The translations under genes and the position numbers were made by a program. Of a stretch of DNA of 35,412 nt, positions 24,465 to 31,886 are shown one piece after another (the first letter of the stretch is position 1; every line of letters begins with the position of its first letter). Below the pieces are notes generated by a model that worked only from the letters and a program-made list of their open reading frames with translations, had not been told where the DNA came from and did no database searches. The stretch comes from a virus: the IMG/VR virus record IMGVR_UViG_3300044733_000736, positions 1 to 35,412 of that record; one strand, given 5' to 3'.

Positions 24465-24896
24465 TTAGTCTTGGGTTAAGTAGATGCAGTTAAAAGTGTG
24501 ACGAGCGACGCCCCAGCGCCGATCTTCATCTGGCTCGATCACATAATCGACCGTTGTCAAATGTAGGTCGGAGCAGACGCCACCGAGGGTGGGATCGGCT
24601 AAAACAGCAGCCTCGACCGCTGCGCTGCCGGTATCGAATAGGTCGTCGATCAGGTAGGTTCCGCTTTCTGCGATGAAGTAATCGACCATCAAGGAAAGCT
24701 GCCGATATTGCACGCGATTCGATGGCGCTAGTGATCGCACCTCGATTTGCTCTTGCACGGCGTAGACCGCAGCCGACGGAAAACTGACGCTGGCAATCGT
24801 GTTGTTACGACCTTTAAGAATGTTAGCGGTGACAACTACGCTCGCGCCAGTCAAAGCGTTAGCAGTAGCGGTGCGGATGTTTGTGCGGATGCTCAT
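24465..24896 (-). CDS. Tail terminator / minor tail protein (gpU-like)
   Basis: One hundred forty-three residues, alpha/beta. Typical order position just upstream of the tube gene; the segment GGVCSDLHLTTVDYVIEPDE followed by DRRWGVARHTFNCIYLTQD closes the protein in the manner of tail terminator proteins. It would cap the tube and connect it to the head. It shares one base with the upstream gene (stop and start at 24896). Confidence 0.72.
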   Translation of the reverse strand: MSIRTNIRTATANALTGASVVVTANILKGRNNTIASVSFPSAAVYAVQEQIEVRSLAPSNRVQYRQLSLMVDYFIAESGTYLIDDLFDTGSAAVEAAVLADPTLGGVCSDLHLTTVDYVIEPDEDRRWGVARHTFNCIYLTQD

Positions 24897-25774
24897 TATT
24901 TATTGTAGTCGATTGTTCCATCGCCTCTAACTTTCGCGAATCCTAAATTGACCGCCTTGTTTCCATAGATGCGGTTTATTTTTTGTAAGGTAATTTTTTC
25001 TCTAGCGAGTAAAGCTCCGTCAACATAACGCTGAATGTTAGGAATCGAATTTTTCGTAGCTGTTGCAATCACATATGGGTTTGGCCCAAAATTGAAAGAC
25101 ACGCGACCAGATGATCTAGCGTGCTTCCTAATCCACGAAGGCACTCTGATTCCACACGCAATAGCAGCAGCAGCAAATCCGGACTTGTTCCAACCGACTC
25201 TGTTTTTTAAGATGCCGAAATAAGCATCTGCGCTTTGTTTGCTAACCCACATTTGATCTTGCACCCTCCATCGACCAATCGTGTTTTGCGATACTTGCCC
25301 AGTTCTGCCATATTTATTCCGATATAGTTTTCTAAACTTAGCCATTTCTCCTTTACTCGCTTCTGGGCGCCAGAATTTTGACATAATCTTCACGCTTCTG
25401 CTGCTATCATTATTTCCTAATCTTACGCGCAATGTTTCATGCGTGCGATTGCGCGGTTCTCTCAATCCTGATTCACCAATCGTTTGAAAAAGACCAATGG
25501 AACTACTCTTCGCCATTTTTGATCCACCGAACAAATCACTCTTGATCGCGTTGAATCCTTGCTCTTGTGCAGCTTTAGTCATTCCCGCGCCTCGCGGTTG
25601 TTTCTCTGGTTTTATATCCCCCTTTCCAGTCGTCGGAGGAATAATCAGCATTATATTTCTAGCAAGATTACCGCCCTCGGCTCTGATAACTTTGCCAAGA
25701 TCAACTTTTGCCGTAGCAGCTAATTGAGCAAGAAGCCCATTCAATTTTGCGGTGTTGAAATCAACCGTGATCAT
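24896..25774 (-). CDS. Tail completion / head-tail protein (gpZ- or gp10-like)
   Basis: From ATG 25774 (ATGA overlap with the connector stop) 292 residues; the frame could begin at 25786. N-terminal helix NTAKLNGLLAQLAATAK, the basic middle KPEKQPRGAGMTKAAQ, and a long C-terminal part. Many siphoviruses encode such a basic protein between the connector and the tail terminator, with a role in finishing the tail or joining it to the head. It is longer than the usual 150-200 residues. The assignment rests mostly on gene order. Confidence 0.6.
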   Translation of the reverse strand: MITVDFNTAKLNGLLAQLAATAKVDLGKVIRAEGGNLARNIMLIIPPTTGKGDIKPEKQPRGAGMTKAAQEQGFNAIKSDLFGGSKMAKSSSIGLFQTIGESGLREPRNRTHETLRVRLGNNDSSRSVKIMSKFWRPEASKGEMAKFRKLYRNKYGRTGQVSQNTIGRWRVQDQMWVSKQSADAYFGILKNRVGWNKSGFAAAAIACGIRVPSWIRKHARSSGRVSFNFGPNPYVIATATKNSIPNIQRYVDGALLAREKITLQKINRIYGNKAVNLGFAKVRGDGTIDYNK

Positions 25775-26091
25775 ATATTTTTGCACACGTCAATTTCACA
25801 ACCAGTCCCCTCGGCGTCTAACGTCACGCGCTCGACAAAGTAAGTCACGCCGGAACGCAGCAAGGTCTGCGACACCGCCGGAGTCGTTGCAATTTGGTCA
25901 GTCGTTAAGAAAATCGTGAACTTAGAATCCGCACGACGCTGATCCTCGAAGTCATCGAACGCATTACGAGCCGACGACCAGATGCCGGTCACCGTGTTGC
26001 CTTGGTAAGTGAACGTGATACCAGCTTGATCGAGGATGCCGAGATAGTCTGCGGCAAGCTGGGTGGGATCGAAGTCTCGGACGCTGCTCAT
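25771..26091 (-). CDS. Head-tail connector (gpFII-like)
   Basis: From ATG 26091, which forms ATGA with the glycosyltransferase stop, 106 residues (MSSVRDFDPTQLAADYLG). Beta-rich middle with FTYQGNTVTGIWSS and the strand LLRSGVTYFVERVTLDAEG, consistent with small head-tail adaptor proteins. Its position, at the head-to-tail gene boundary, supports this. A longer frame from 26118 has no start support. Confidence 0.65.
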   Translation of the reverse strand: MSSVRDFDPTQLAADYLGILDQAGITFTYQGNTVTGIWSSARNAFDDFEDQRRADSKFTIFLTTDQIATTPAVSQTLLRSGVTYFVERVTLDAEGTGCEIDVCKNI

Positions 26092-26771
26092 ACCATTGCT
26101 CCGTTTGTAAGAAACCACTTAGCGTGCAATTCTGGGCGATTCGCTTTAATCCACGGCTCGGCATCGTCTAAGCATTTTTTGACATCATCGCCGCAAGTCT
26201 GCGACCCGACGTGATGAACGTAAGCGCGGGAAATATAGTGATTCCGTTTCATGTCCAAGCATTGCACGTCGTCCGAGAACCAGTTGATCGGTGGGAAATC
26301 CACCCAAGCGCTGCGGGTAACCTGCGCGAAGATCGGCGCGATCACATCCGTGACAATTATTTGCGCCTCCGATTCGTATCTCAAAAAGTTAATCTTACCG
26401 ATTCCGCAGCGTATGTTCTGCGTGCCTCTTGCGTAATCAGATCGACACGCAACAATGCCGTGATCGCCAAACTTTTCTTTGATGAAAGAAACGTCGCAAG
26501 CGAGTGTCCTCCATGTAGTTGGAGTCAAAACGATGTCGTCATTTGCAATCACGATTTCATCGAAGCGTGCAAACGCAATCGCTGCCGCCGCGTTGTAAGC
26601 ATCGCCAAAATTGCGTGCGTCATTCGGCAGGTTAATCGTTTGGTGATTCGGCAACTTCAAGTCTGAGCCAGCGATATAAACCACCACATCACGCGGAACG
26701 TATTCCGAGATTGAGGCCAGCATGACCGGCAAGCACTTGCCGTGCGTCGTGCAAATTACAATCGCTTTCAC
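26088..26771 (-). CDS. Family 2-like glycosyltransferase (GT-A fold)
   Basis: Two hundred twenty-seven residues. N-terminal Rossmann-like strand (MKAIVICTTHGKCLPVMLAS) and the acidic metal-binding motif IVIANDDIVL with N77-D78-D79, preceded by NFGDAYNAAAAIA, typical of GT-A enzymes that transfer a nucleotide-sugar residue. The donor and acceptor are unknown. It is fused into the virion operon: ATGA overlaps on both sides, to the larger glycosyltransferase and to the head-tail connector. A virion protein is therefore a plausible acceptor, although host surface sugars are also possible. Confidence 0.75.
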   Translation of the reverse strand: MKAIVICTTHGKCLPVMLASISEYVPRDVVVYIAGSDLKLPNHQTINLPNDARNFGDAYNAAAAIAFARFDEIVIANDDIVLTPTTWRTLACDVSFIKEKFGDHGIVACRSDYARGTQNIRCGIGKINFLRYESEAQIIVTDVIAPIFAQVTRSAWVDFPPINWFSDDVQCLDMKRNHYISRAYVHHVGSQTCGDDVKKCLDDAEPWIKANRPELHAKWFLTNGAMV

Positions 26772-28288
26772 CGAATGAGCGTGATCCTTTCCACCGCCTC
26801 CAAGACCTCGCAGTCCGGCTCCGATGCGGTGAACACCTCGGCTTGCGCTCGATACTGTGCGCGAGAAATTATGCGCTGATCGACCTCCTTGATCTTGATC
26901 CTTAGTGGCGTAGAATTGAGGTCACGACCTGAGATCAAATCAAAAAGTTTTGAATCCCATTGCAACGCTGGCGCGTAGTTATCCCGCACCTCGATCAGTA
27001 GATTCCCACGCGCTTTCTTGCTGGCTGAATTGAGCGCGTCGTCGAGCGTTCCTTTCACGTTAACGTGCTGGAATTGCTTGACCATTACCGTGCTGGTTTC
27101 GTCGTCGGAGTTGATTGCAAAGATATGCTCAACGTGCGCCGGATCGGTCGCGGCATTTAGCCAAGCGTCACGGCAAGCCACCGCGTTTGAGGTGTTATCC
27201 TTGGTCGCGTGCAGAAGCGTGATCCTTGGCTCCTCTGTTTTATGGCAATGCATTTGGCGTATCTCAGCGAGCGTCGTGAAGCCGGAAAGCCGTGCCGCAC
27301 GCGCTGCCAAATCCCAGCCAGCCCAGTCATACCATTTGCGCTCGTGCGTCCACGGTCGATCCGCGACGCTCGGCACATCGAGCTTCAGCATAGTCTCAGC
27401 CCAGTAAGACGCTCGCTTGGCATCCTGCCTCTCAAAATGCAATAGTATCATAGTAGCAATCGCCTCGCGACACCAAGGGAAAACGCCGTGCGCTTGCAAA
27501 GCATACTGCATCGCCTCGCGGTTGATGCCGGAAATACGCGCTAAATTTAGCAACACCTCGTAACGGAACGAGCTTTCTAGATTCGGGAACGAGATCGCGA
27601 TCTTGCCGAACTGCTCTGCCGCCGGTCGATTGCCGTCGCAGTAATGTTCTTGGTGAATGTAAAAGTATTGCGTTGCCGATTCCGCGACCGACTTGCCAAG
27701 AATCTTCAAGTTCCGCTTTCGGTTCGCTCGCTTGATCACGTTGGGCGAGTGTATCCAAACCGGCTGCTGCCAGTCCTCGTGCTTATCGTTAGCGAGCAGG
27801 AGCAGGTTCTCGTGAACGTCGTGATGCCAGCGGCGTCCGGCTTCAAAGGTTGATCGCCGGATAACGCGCTCGCGAAGCAGCTTCTTGTTTGAGCCTCTGA
27901 CATCATACGGACAGCGTGCCATTAGAACGTCGTCCTTGGCGCTTTTAAGCGATTCGCGGAACATACTAGTCCCCTCGATCAGATCGTCGCAGTCAGCCCA
28001 CAAAAGCCAGTCGCCTGTGCCTTGAGCGAACGCCGCATTGCGAGCGTCCGAGAACGAATCGACGTGCGGCCATTTTTGTGCGGTCAGAGTGTTGATGTAT
28101 TCCGAGAACAGGAAATCCTTGCCGTTCTCGCCGCACCACGCACGCGCCTTATCCACGGTGTCGTCCGGCTCTTGACCACCGATAGCTCGCACCAGCGATA
28201 GCTCATCAAAGATCGGCTCAAACGAATTGAGCATTTGCAAGATGTGTTCCGATTCGTTGCCGCAAATAACGCAGAGAGATAGGCGCAT
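26768..28288 (-). CDS. Large glycosyltransferase, GT2 with helical and second GT-like domains
   Basis: Five hundred six residues. Domain 1 (1-190): RLSLCVICGNESEHIL and SDARNAAFAQGTGDWLLWAD at 80-99 carrying the acidic metal site D99-C-D101-D102, a GT2 pattern. Domain 2 (about 200-340) is helical, TPR-like (LLNLARISGINREAMQYALQ). Domain 3 (about 350-506) begins PRITLLHATKDN and contains HIFAINSDDET, a second GT-A-like core that looks shortened. Multi-domain enzymes of this kind extend or initiate glycans. The gene follows the capsid terminator and is translationally coupled to the smaller glycosyltransferase. Confidence 0.78.
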   Translation of the reverse strand: MRLSLCVICGNESEHILQMLNSFEPIFDELSLVRAIGGQEPDDTVDKARAWCGENGKDFLFSEYINTLTAQKWPHVDSFSDARNAAFAQGTGDWLLWADCDDLIEGTSMFRESLKSAKDDVLMARCPYDVRGSNKKLLRERVIRRSTFEAGRRWHHDVHENLLLLANDKHEDWQQPVWIHSPNVIKRANRKRNLKILGKSVAESATQYFYIHQEHYCDGNRPAAEQFGKIAISFPNLESSFRYEVLLNLARISGINREAMQYALQAHGVFPWCREAIATMILLHFERQDAKRASYWAETMLKLDVPSVADRPWTHERKWYDWAGWDLAARAARLSGFTTLAEIRQMHCHKTEEPRITLLHATKDNTSNAVACRDAWLNAATDPAHVEHIFAINSDDETSTVMVKQFQHVNVKGTLDDALNSASKKARGNLLIEVRDNYAPALQWDSKLFDLISGRDLNSTPLRIKIKEVDQRIISRAQYRAQAEVFTASEPDCEVLEAVERITLIR

Positions 28289-28306
28289 GAGGTATCATAC
28301 GAACCG

Positions 28307-28344
28307 TCAAAAACAGAAAGCCCCACGCAGTTAAGCGTGAGGCT
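28307..28344 (-). terminator. Intrinsic terminator after the major capsid gene
   Basis: On the minus strand arms AGCCTCACGC (28344-28335) and GCGTGGGGCT (28328-28319) pair over 10 bp with one wobble, loop TTAACT, followed by TTCTGTTTTTGA. It lies 25-60 bases after the capsid stop, so part of the transcripts should end here. The result would be high capsid and lower expression of the glycosyltransferases and tail genes. Confidence 0.75.
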
Positions 28345-28369
28345 CTGTTCACCAATTTAATTTAATAAA

Positions 28370-29335
28370 TTAACTGTATTGAGTGGTGACAAGCTGACCG
28401 GCATTGGAATTGACGATTTTCTCGGCAACATATTGCGAAGCGCGCACGATGTTCGATTTGATCGACTCCTCGCGGTAGGTGCTAACACCAAACGCAGGGC
28501 CATACTCCGACCAGTTCAAGGTAAACCCAGCGCCGCCGCCGAAGTAACCCGCGCTGCCCTCGGAGACTGAACCCACGAAGATGTAGGTATTCGCCCACGC
28601 ATTAGCGGCAGCGAACGCCACACCTTCAGGAGCCGAGTCATAGGAGGCGCGACCGACCAGCACCTCTTGCACGCCGAACACATCAGCCGCAGCCTGTGTC
28701 GAAGCGTTCAAGATCGTGTCGCTCGAAATGCCAGCGCCGCGTAAACGGTTCTGGAACTTCGTGCTGGCACGAATGCGCGTCCATACTGGGTAAGGAATGA
28801 CGACCTTTAGGTTAGACGCCGACTCACCCTTGGCGAGCAAGCGGTCAATGGCATCCTGCACGTCGAGACCTACGTCAAACGTGGCTAAGTTAGCGGTCGT
28901 GTAAGCCGTGCCAGAATTGGTCGCGGTGAACGTGCCGGAGTCAAAAATCTTCGCAGCAACGCGAAGCTCGTGACCAAGCATCAACTTGCGCTGAGCGAGT
29001 TTTGCGGCCATAACCTCGGCGTCGAAAAATCTCGATACGTCCAAACTCACCGTATCGTCTATAGGATTTTCCACACCGAATTCTTGGCATTGATAGGTTT
29101 CTTGATTGTAAGAGTTCGTCATGCGAGCGTAAGATGCACCGACCGCACGCTGTTTGATGTCGCTCTTGAGCAACTGACCTTCTTTGAGTTGGAAAGAAGG
29201 ATATTGACCGGCGCGAACAGGAACGTTCAGCACCGGCATGATCTTTGCCCCGATGAGTCCACTCTCCCATTCCTTGGACTGTTCGAGAACACCGGCGATA
29301 TCGCCACGAAACACTGCAGCAGAATTACTATACAT
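28370..29335 (-). CDS. Major capsid protein (HK97-fold type)
   Basis: Three hundred twenty-one residues. SNLKVVIPYPVWTRIRAS, FQNRLRG and the following ADVFGVQEVLVGRASYDS are the conserved P-domain region of phage capsid proteins, and GVSTYREESIKSNIVRASQ leads into the C-terminal strand. It assembles with the portal into the icosahedral shell and is processed or scaffolded by the protease gene product upstream. The start has no SD but the context AACTACCATG, shared with the holin. The gene is followed by a terminator. Confidence 0.93.
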   Translation of the reverse strand: MYSNSAAVFRGDIAGVLEQSKEWESGLIGAKIMPVLNVPVRAGQYPSFQLKEGQLLKSDIKQRAVGASYARMTNSYNQETYQCQEFGVENPIDDTVSLDVSRFFDAEVMAAKLAQRKLMLGHELRVAAKIFDSGTFTATNSGTAYTTANLATFDVGLDVQDAIDRLLAKGESASNLKVVIPYPVWTRIRASTKFQNRLRGAGISSDTILNASTQAAADVFGVQEVLVGRASYDSAPEGVAFAAANAWANTYIFVGSVSEGSAGYFGGGAGFTLNWSEYGPAFGVSTYREESIKSNIVRASQYVAEKIVNSNAGQLVTTQYS

Positions 29336-29348
29336 GGTAGTTTATAAA

Positions 29349-29699
29349 TTAAAGGTTACGAGGAAGGATTTCAACCACGGCATTCGCGTCAGACGCGGTG
29401 CTAAGTGATTTGCCAACGGTGACCGTGCCGGTGATGGCAACGAGGCCACCAGCGACAGCGAACAGAGTGTTGCCGACCGTTACTGGGCCAGCGAGCAAAG
29501 CGACTTTGATGGTATTGTTACCGAGGAAGCCAACGGTGACGTAGTCGCCGGAAGCTGCGTCGATTTGAGTAACGCCGTCAACAACACCGCCGGTAGCGCA
29601 AAGGCCAACGCCGAGGTTGCTGGAGATCGTCACGAGACGGAAAGCGGTCAAGGCTGAGTTAGCCAGAAACGTGCCGCTGTTAAGATATTGGGTAGACAT
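29349..29699 (-). CDS. Capsid decoration/cement-like protein (DUF2190 type)
   Basis: One hundred sixteen residues, beta-rich and Gly/Val/Thr-rich: GDYVTVGFLGNNTIKVALLA, then GNTLFAVAGGLVAITGTVTV. This resembles small capsid stabilisation proteins coded between the protease and capsid genes, as gpD in lambda. It would bind outside the shell. Start context ACTAATATG. Confidence 0.75.
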   Translation of the reverse strand: MSTQYLNSGTFLANSALTAFRLVTISSNLGVGLCATGGVVDGVTQIDAASGDYVTVGFLGNNTIKVALLAGPVTVGNTLFAVAGGLVAITGTVTVGKSLSTASDANAVVEILPRNL

Positions 29700-29711
29700 A
29701 TTAGTTTAGGA

Positions 29712-30680
29712 TTAGAGTTTGACGATTTCGCCAGACTGAACGCGGGCGCGATAGTCGGTGTATTCGGCAGAATGGTTTTTAACCGCGAACGAAATGGCAG
29801 CAGACTTGTTGCCCTTCAGCTCGACGGATTTGTCAGCGACGATTTGCTCGAAGCTGCGTTTGACTGCATCGGCTGGTTTAACAGCTTCAGCGGAAGCAAC
29901 AGGAGCAGCAGGAGCGCCGAACTGTTTGCTAAATTCACGGATGGCCGCGAGCGCACCTTCGTTAGCGGCGTTCGTGATCATGTCGTTCTTCGCTTTCATT
30001 TCAGCGACCTTCTCATCATCGGCTTCAACCTTACCGGCAGGAGCCATTGCGCTTTCCAGCTTGGAAAGGCGATCATTCATCGCCATCATAGCAGATTCAA
30101 TCATGCCACCGATGGACTTTTTATCATCTTCATTCATAGGATTATTATATTGTGGAGTGCCAGACGGTTCGTTCTTCGGCATCACGCTCTCAAGTTCCTT
30201 GAGTTTGCGACTAAAGAATCCGTCTGGATTGGCAGCGGGTTCGCTCACGAGGTCTACGGAGTAAATCTCAGAGCAACGCTGCAAAATGGTTTTTTTATCC
30301 GCGCCGACTTCACTTGGGCCGGAGAACGCAATCGAGAGACCGAACGTGTCGGGGATGCGCTGCGCGATTTCGAGGATGTAGGTGCGGTGCGGCGAGCTTT
30401 GCAGTAAGTGCAAATCGCCCAGCAACTTGTCGCCCTCGATCCGCATCGTGTCGATGTAGCCGATGATATCACCCGCACCGCCGGAGTGATCGAGTTTCAC
30501 CTTCAGACCGCCGGTATATAACTCGGCAGCGGTCTTAACCTGCTCAAGCGTCTTGCGATCAATCGCAACGCCGTGACCGAGGGCTGGGCCTACGGTAATG
30601 AGCGAAACGCCACGGATCACGCCAGCTTCGGCATCAATCTTGGAATCCGCTACGGCAGCAAATGAAATAATCGGGGTCAT
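29712..30680 (-). CDS. Capsid maturation protease fused to scaffold-like domain
   Basis: Three hundred twenty-two residues. Residues 1-160 form the protease: KVKLDHSGGAG with H65, DTFGLSIAFSG with S116, and IYSVDLVSEPAANPDGFF with D143, matching phage prohead serine proteases. Residues 180-322 are helical, acidic/basic, with a predicted coiled coil (IESAMMAMNDRLSKLESAM), like the scaffold part of lambda C/Nu3. An internal in-frame ATG at codon 182 (MNEDDKKSIGGMIES) could yield a separate scaffold but has no clear ribosome site. It is the first gene of the virion operon and lies next to the divergent promoter region. Confidence 0.88.
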   Translation of the reverse strand: MTPIISFAAVADSKIDAEAGVIRGVSLITVGPALGHGVAIDRKTLEQVKTAAELYTGGLKVKLDHSGGAGDIIGYIDTMRIEGDKLLGDLHLLQSSPHRTYILEIAQRIPDTFGLSIAFSGPSEVGADKKTILQRCSEIYSVDLVSEPAANPDGFFSRKLKELESVMPKNEPSGTPQYNNPMNEDDKKSIGGMIESAMMAMNDRLSKLESAMAPAGKVEADDEKVAEMKAKNDMITNAANEGALAAIREFSKQFGAPAAPVASAEAVKPADAVKRSFEQIVADKSVELKGNKSAAISFAVKNHSAEYTDYRARVQSGEIVKL

Positions 30681-30690
30681 CGTAAAGCGC

Positions 30691-30747
30691 CTCAGTTGTC
30701 AAATTTAACATCCGCACTATTATAAAGATGGACACGCGGCAACTGAG
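30691..30747. promoter_or_regulatory. Divergent promoter region with inverted repeat
   Basis: Arms CTCAGTTG (30691-30698) and CAACTGAG (30740-30747) are perfect inverted copies, 41 bases apart. They flank an A/T-rich core holding plus-strand TATTAT (30718-30723) and, overlapping it, minus-strand TATAAT (30724-30719). The region lies between the capsid protease (minus) and the phosphoesterase (plus). One arm overlaps the plus-strand -35. Confidence 0.55.
30696..30723 (+). promoter_or_regulatory. Sigma70-type promoter for the phosphoesterase gene
   Basis: TTGTCA (30696-30701) and TATTAT (30718-30723), each five of six to consensus, 16-base spacer, about 58 bases upstream of ATG 30781. The only plus-strand gene follows it. 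Confidence 0.6.
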
Positions 30748-30780
30748 ACCCGCGAAACGCTTCATGGGCAGTCAATCTTT

Positions 30781-31803
30781 ATGGCAGAGCGCAAAAAACG
30801 CTCTGCCTTTCTTATGCAAGAAATCGAATCCAAGATAATAAGAGACGCGCTGTTAAAATGGAATGATCTGCCGAGTCGCACGATTGCGCGAAAATTGATC
30901 GCTGATAATCCCGATGTCTGGCTTAAATCAAAATTAGAGAACGTGCGAACTAGCATCAGGTATCTGCGCGGCAAACAAGGTGCGAACAATTTAGCCAAAG
31001 CAGTAAGGTCTAATAAATTCGTTGAGAAGTCGGAGCCATCGCATTTCATCCCGCCCTCGGATGAATCCGATTTCATTCCGCACATCGTTAAGAACGAATT
31101 GAATCGTGACGCGAAGATCGCCGTGCTGGGCGACATCCACTTGCCGTATCATTCAGTCAAGGCGCTGCGTAACGTGTTCGCTCGACTGGATAAGTTTAAG
31201 CCGGACTTGATTATTTTGAACGGTGACACAATCGACTTCTATAAGCTGTCGCGCTTCATGAAAGACCCGCGCTGTCGATCTGTTAAAAAAGAGATCGAGA
31301 CGACGAATGATTTCTTGGACGCGCTCGATGAGCGTTATCCCAAAGCAAAAAAGATTTGGAAGGACGGCAACCACGAGGAACGTCTCGATCATTATGTGAT
31401 GAGCGCCGCGCCTGAGATTTACGATCTGAAGATTATCACGCTTACGGAACTGCTGCAACTCAAGGAACGTGGTTTCGATTACGTTAATGAGAAGCGTGCG
31501 ATCTACCTCGGCAACCTTACGGTGCTGCACGGTCACGAATACCCGACGCCGATGATCGGCCCAGTCAACGCAGCGCGTGGATTATTCATGCGAACGAAAG
31601 CGTCCTCGCTCGTGAATCATCACCATCAAGTTAGCGAACACGTCGAGAATGACGTTCGCGGCAAATCGATTGCAACGTGGTCACTCGGTTGCTTGTGCGA
31701 TTTGCATCCGATGTATTCGCGATACAATCGCTGGTCGCACGGTTACGCCGAAGTCACGCTGAGTGCTTCCGGCGAGTTCGTGGTCAGCAACATCAAGGTT
31801 TAA
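30781..31803 (+). CDS. HTH-metallophosphoesterase (calcineurin-like)
   Basis: The only plus-strand gene, 340 residues. Residues about 11-68 form an HTH-like domain (SRTIARKLIADNPDVW, then TSIRYLRGKQG). The catalytic domain carries all metal-binding motifs: GDIH (D118, H120), NGDTID (D149, D152), GNHEER (196-201), NHHH (279-282) and HGHE (250-253). Such enzymes hydrolyse phosphodiesters or phosphomonoesters of nucleotides, nucleic acids or proteins; the substrate is unknown. The HTH may target it to DNA. Start ATG 30781 has no SD. It lies between the holin and capsid modules, divergent to the capsid operon. It is likely a morphogenesis-independent accessory gene, possibly anti-defence. Confidence 0.85.
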   Translation: MAERKKRSAFLMQEIESKIIRDALLKWNDLPSRTIARKLIADNPDVWLKSKLENVRTSIRYLRGKQGANNLAKAVRSNKFVEKSEPSHFIPPSDESDFIPHIVKNELNRDAKIAVLGDIHLPYHSVKALRNVFARLDKFKPDLIILNGDTIDFYKLSRFMKDPRCRSVKKEIETTNDFLDALDERYPKAKKIWKDGNHEERLDHYVMSAAPEIYDLKIITLTELLQLKERGFDYVNEKRAIYLGNLTVLHGHEYPTPMIGPVNAARGLFMRTKASSLVNHHHQVSEHVENDVRGKSIATWSLGCLCDLHPMYSRYNRWSHGYAEVTLSASGEFVVSNIKV

Positions 31804-31825
31804 TCCGCTGCGGCGCGGTTAAACC
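31797..31825. repeat. Inverted repeat across convergent stop codons
   Basis: Perfect arms GGTTTAA (31797-31803) and TTAAACC (31819-31825) with a 15-base G/C-rich centre. Each arm includes a TAA: the stop of the plus-strand phosphoesterase and the stop of the minus-strand micro-ORF. No T-run follows, so termination would be weak; it may stabilise or end both converging transcripts. Confidence 0.5.
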
Positions 31826-31881
31826 ATCACGAGTTCCTGCTCGTCCTCGTCGTCCTCATCCTCATCAAATGGGCCGTTCAT
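31819..31881 (-). CDS. 20-residue acidic micro-ORF after the holin
   Basis: ATG 31881 encodes MNGPFDEDEDDEDEQELVMV and ends in TAA, five bases after the holin stop at 31887. The run of Asp/Glu is striking and the coding DNA is a simple GAY/GAR repeat. It could be a small regulatory peptide or chance. Confidence 0.35.
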   Translation of the reverse strand: MNGPFDEDEDDEDEQELVMV

Positions 31882-31886
31882 GTGAA

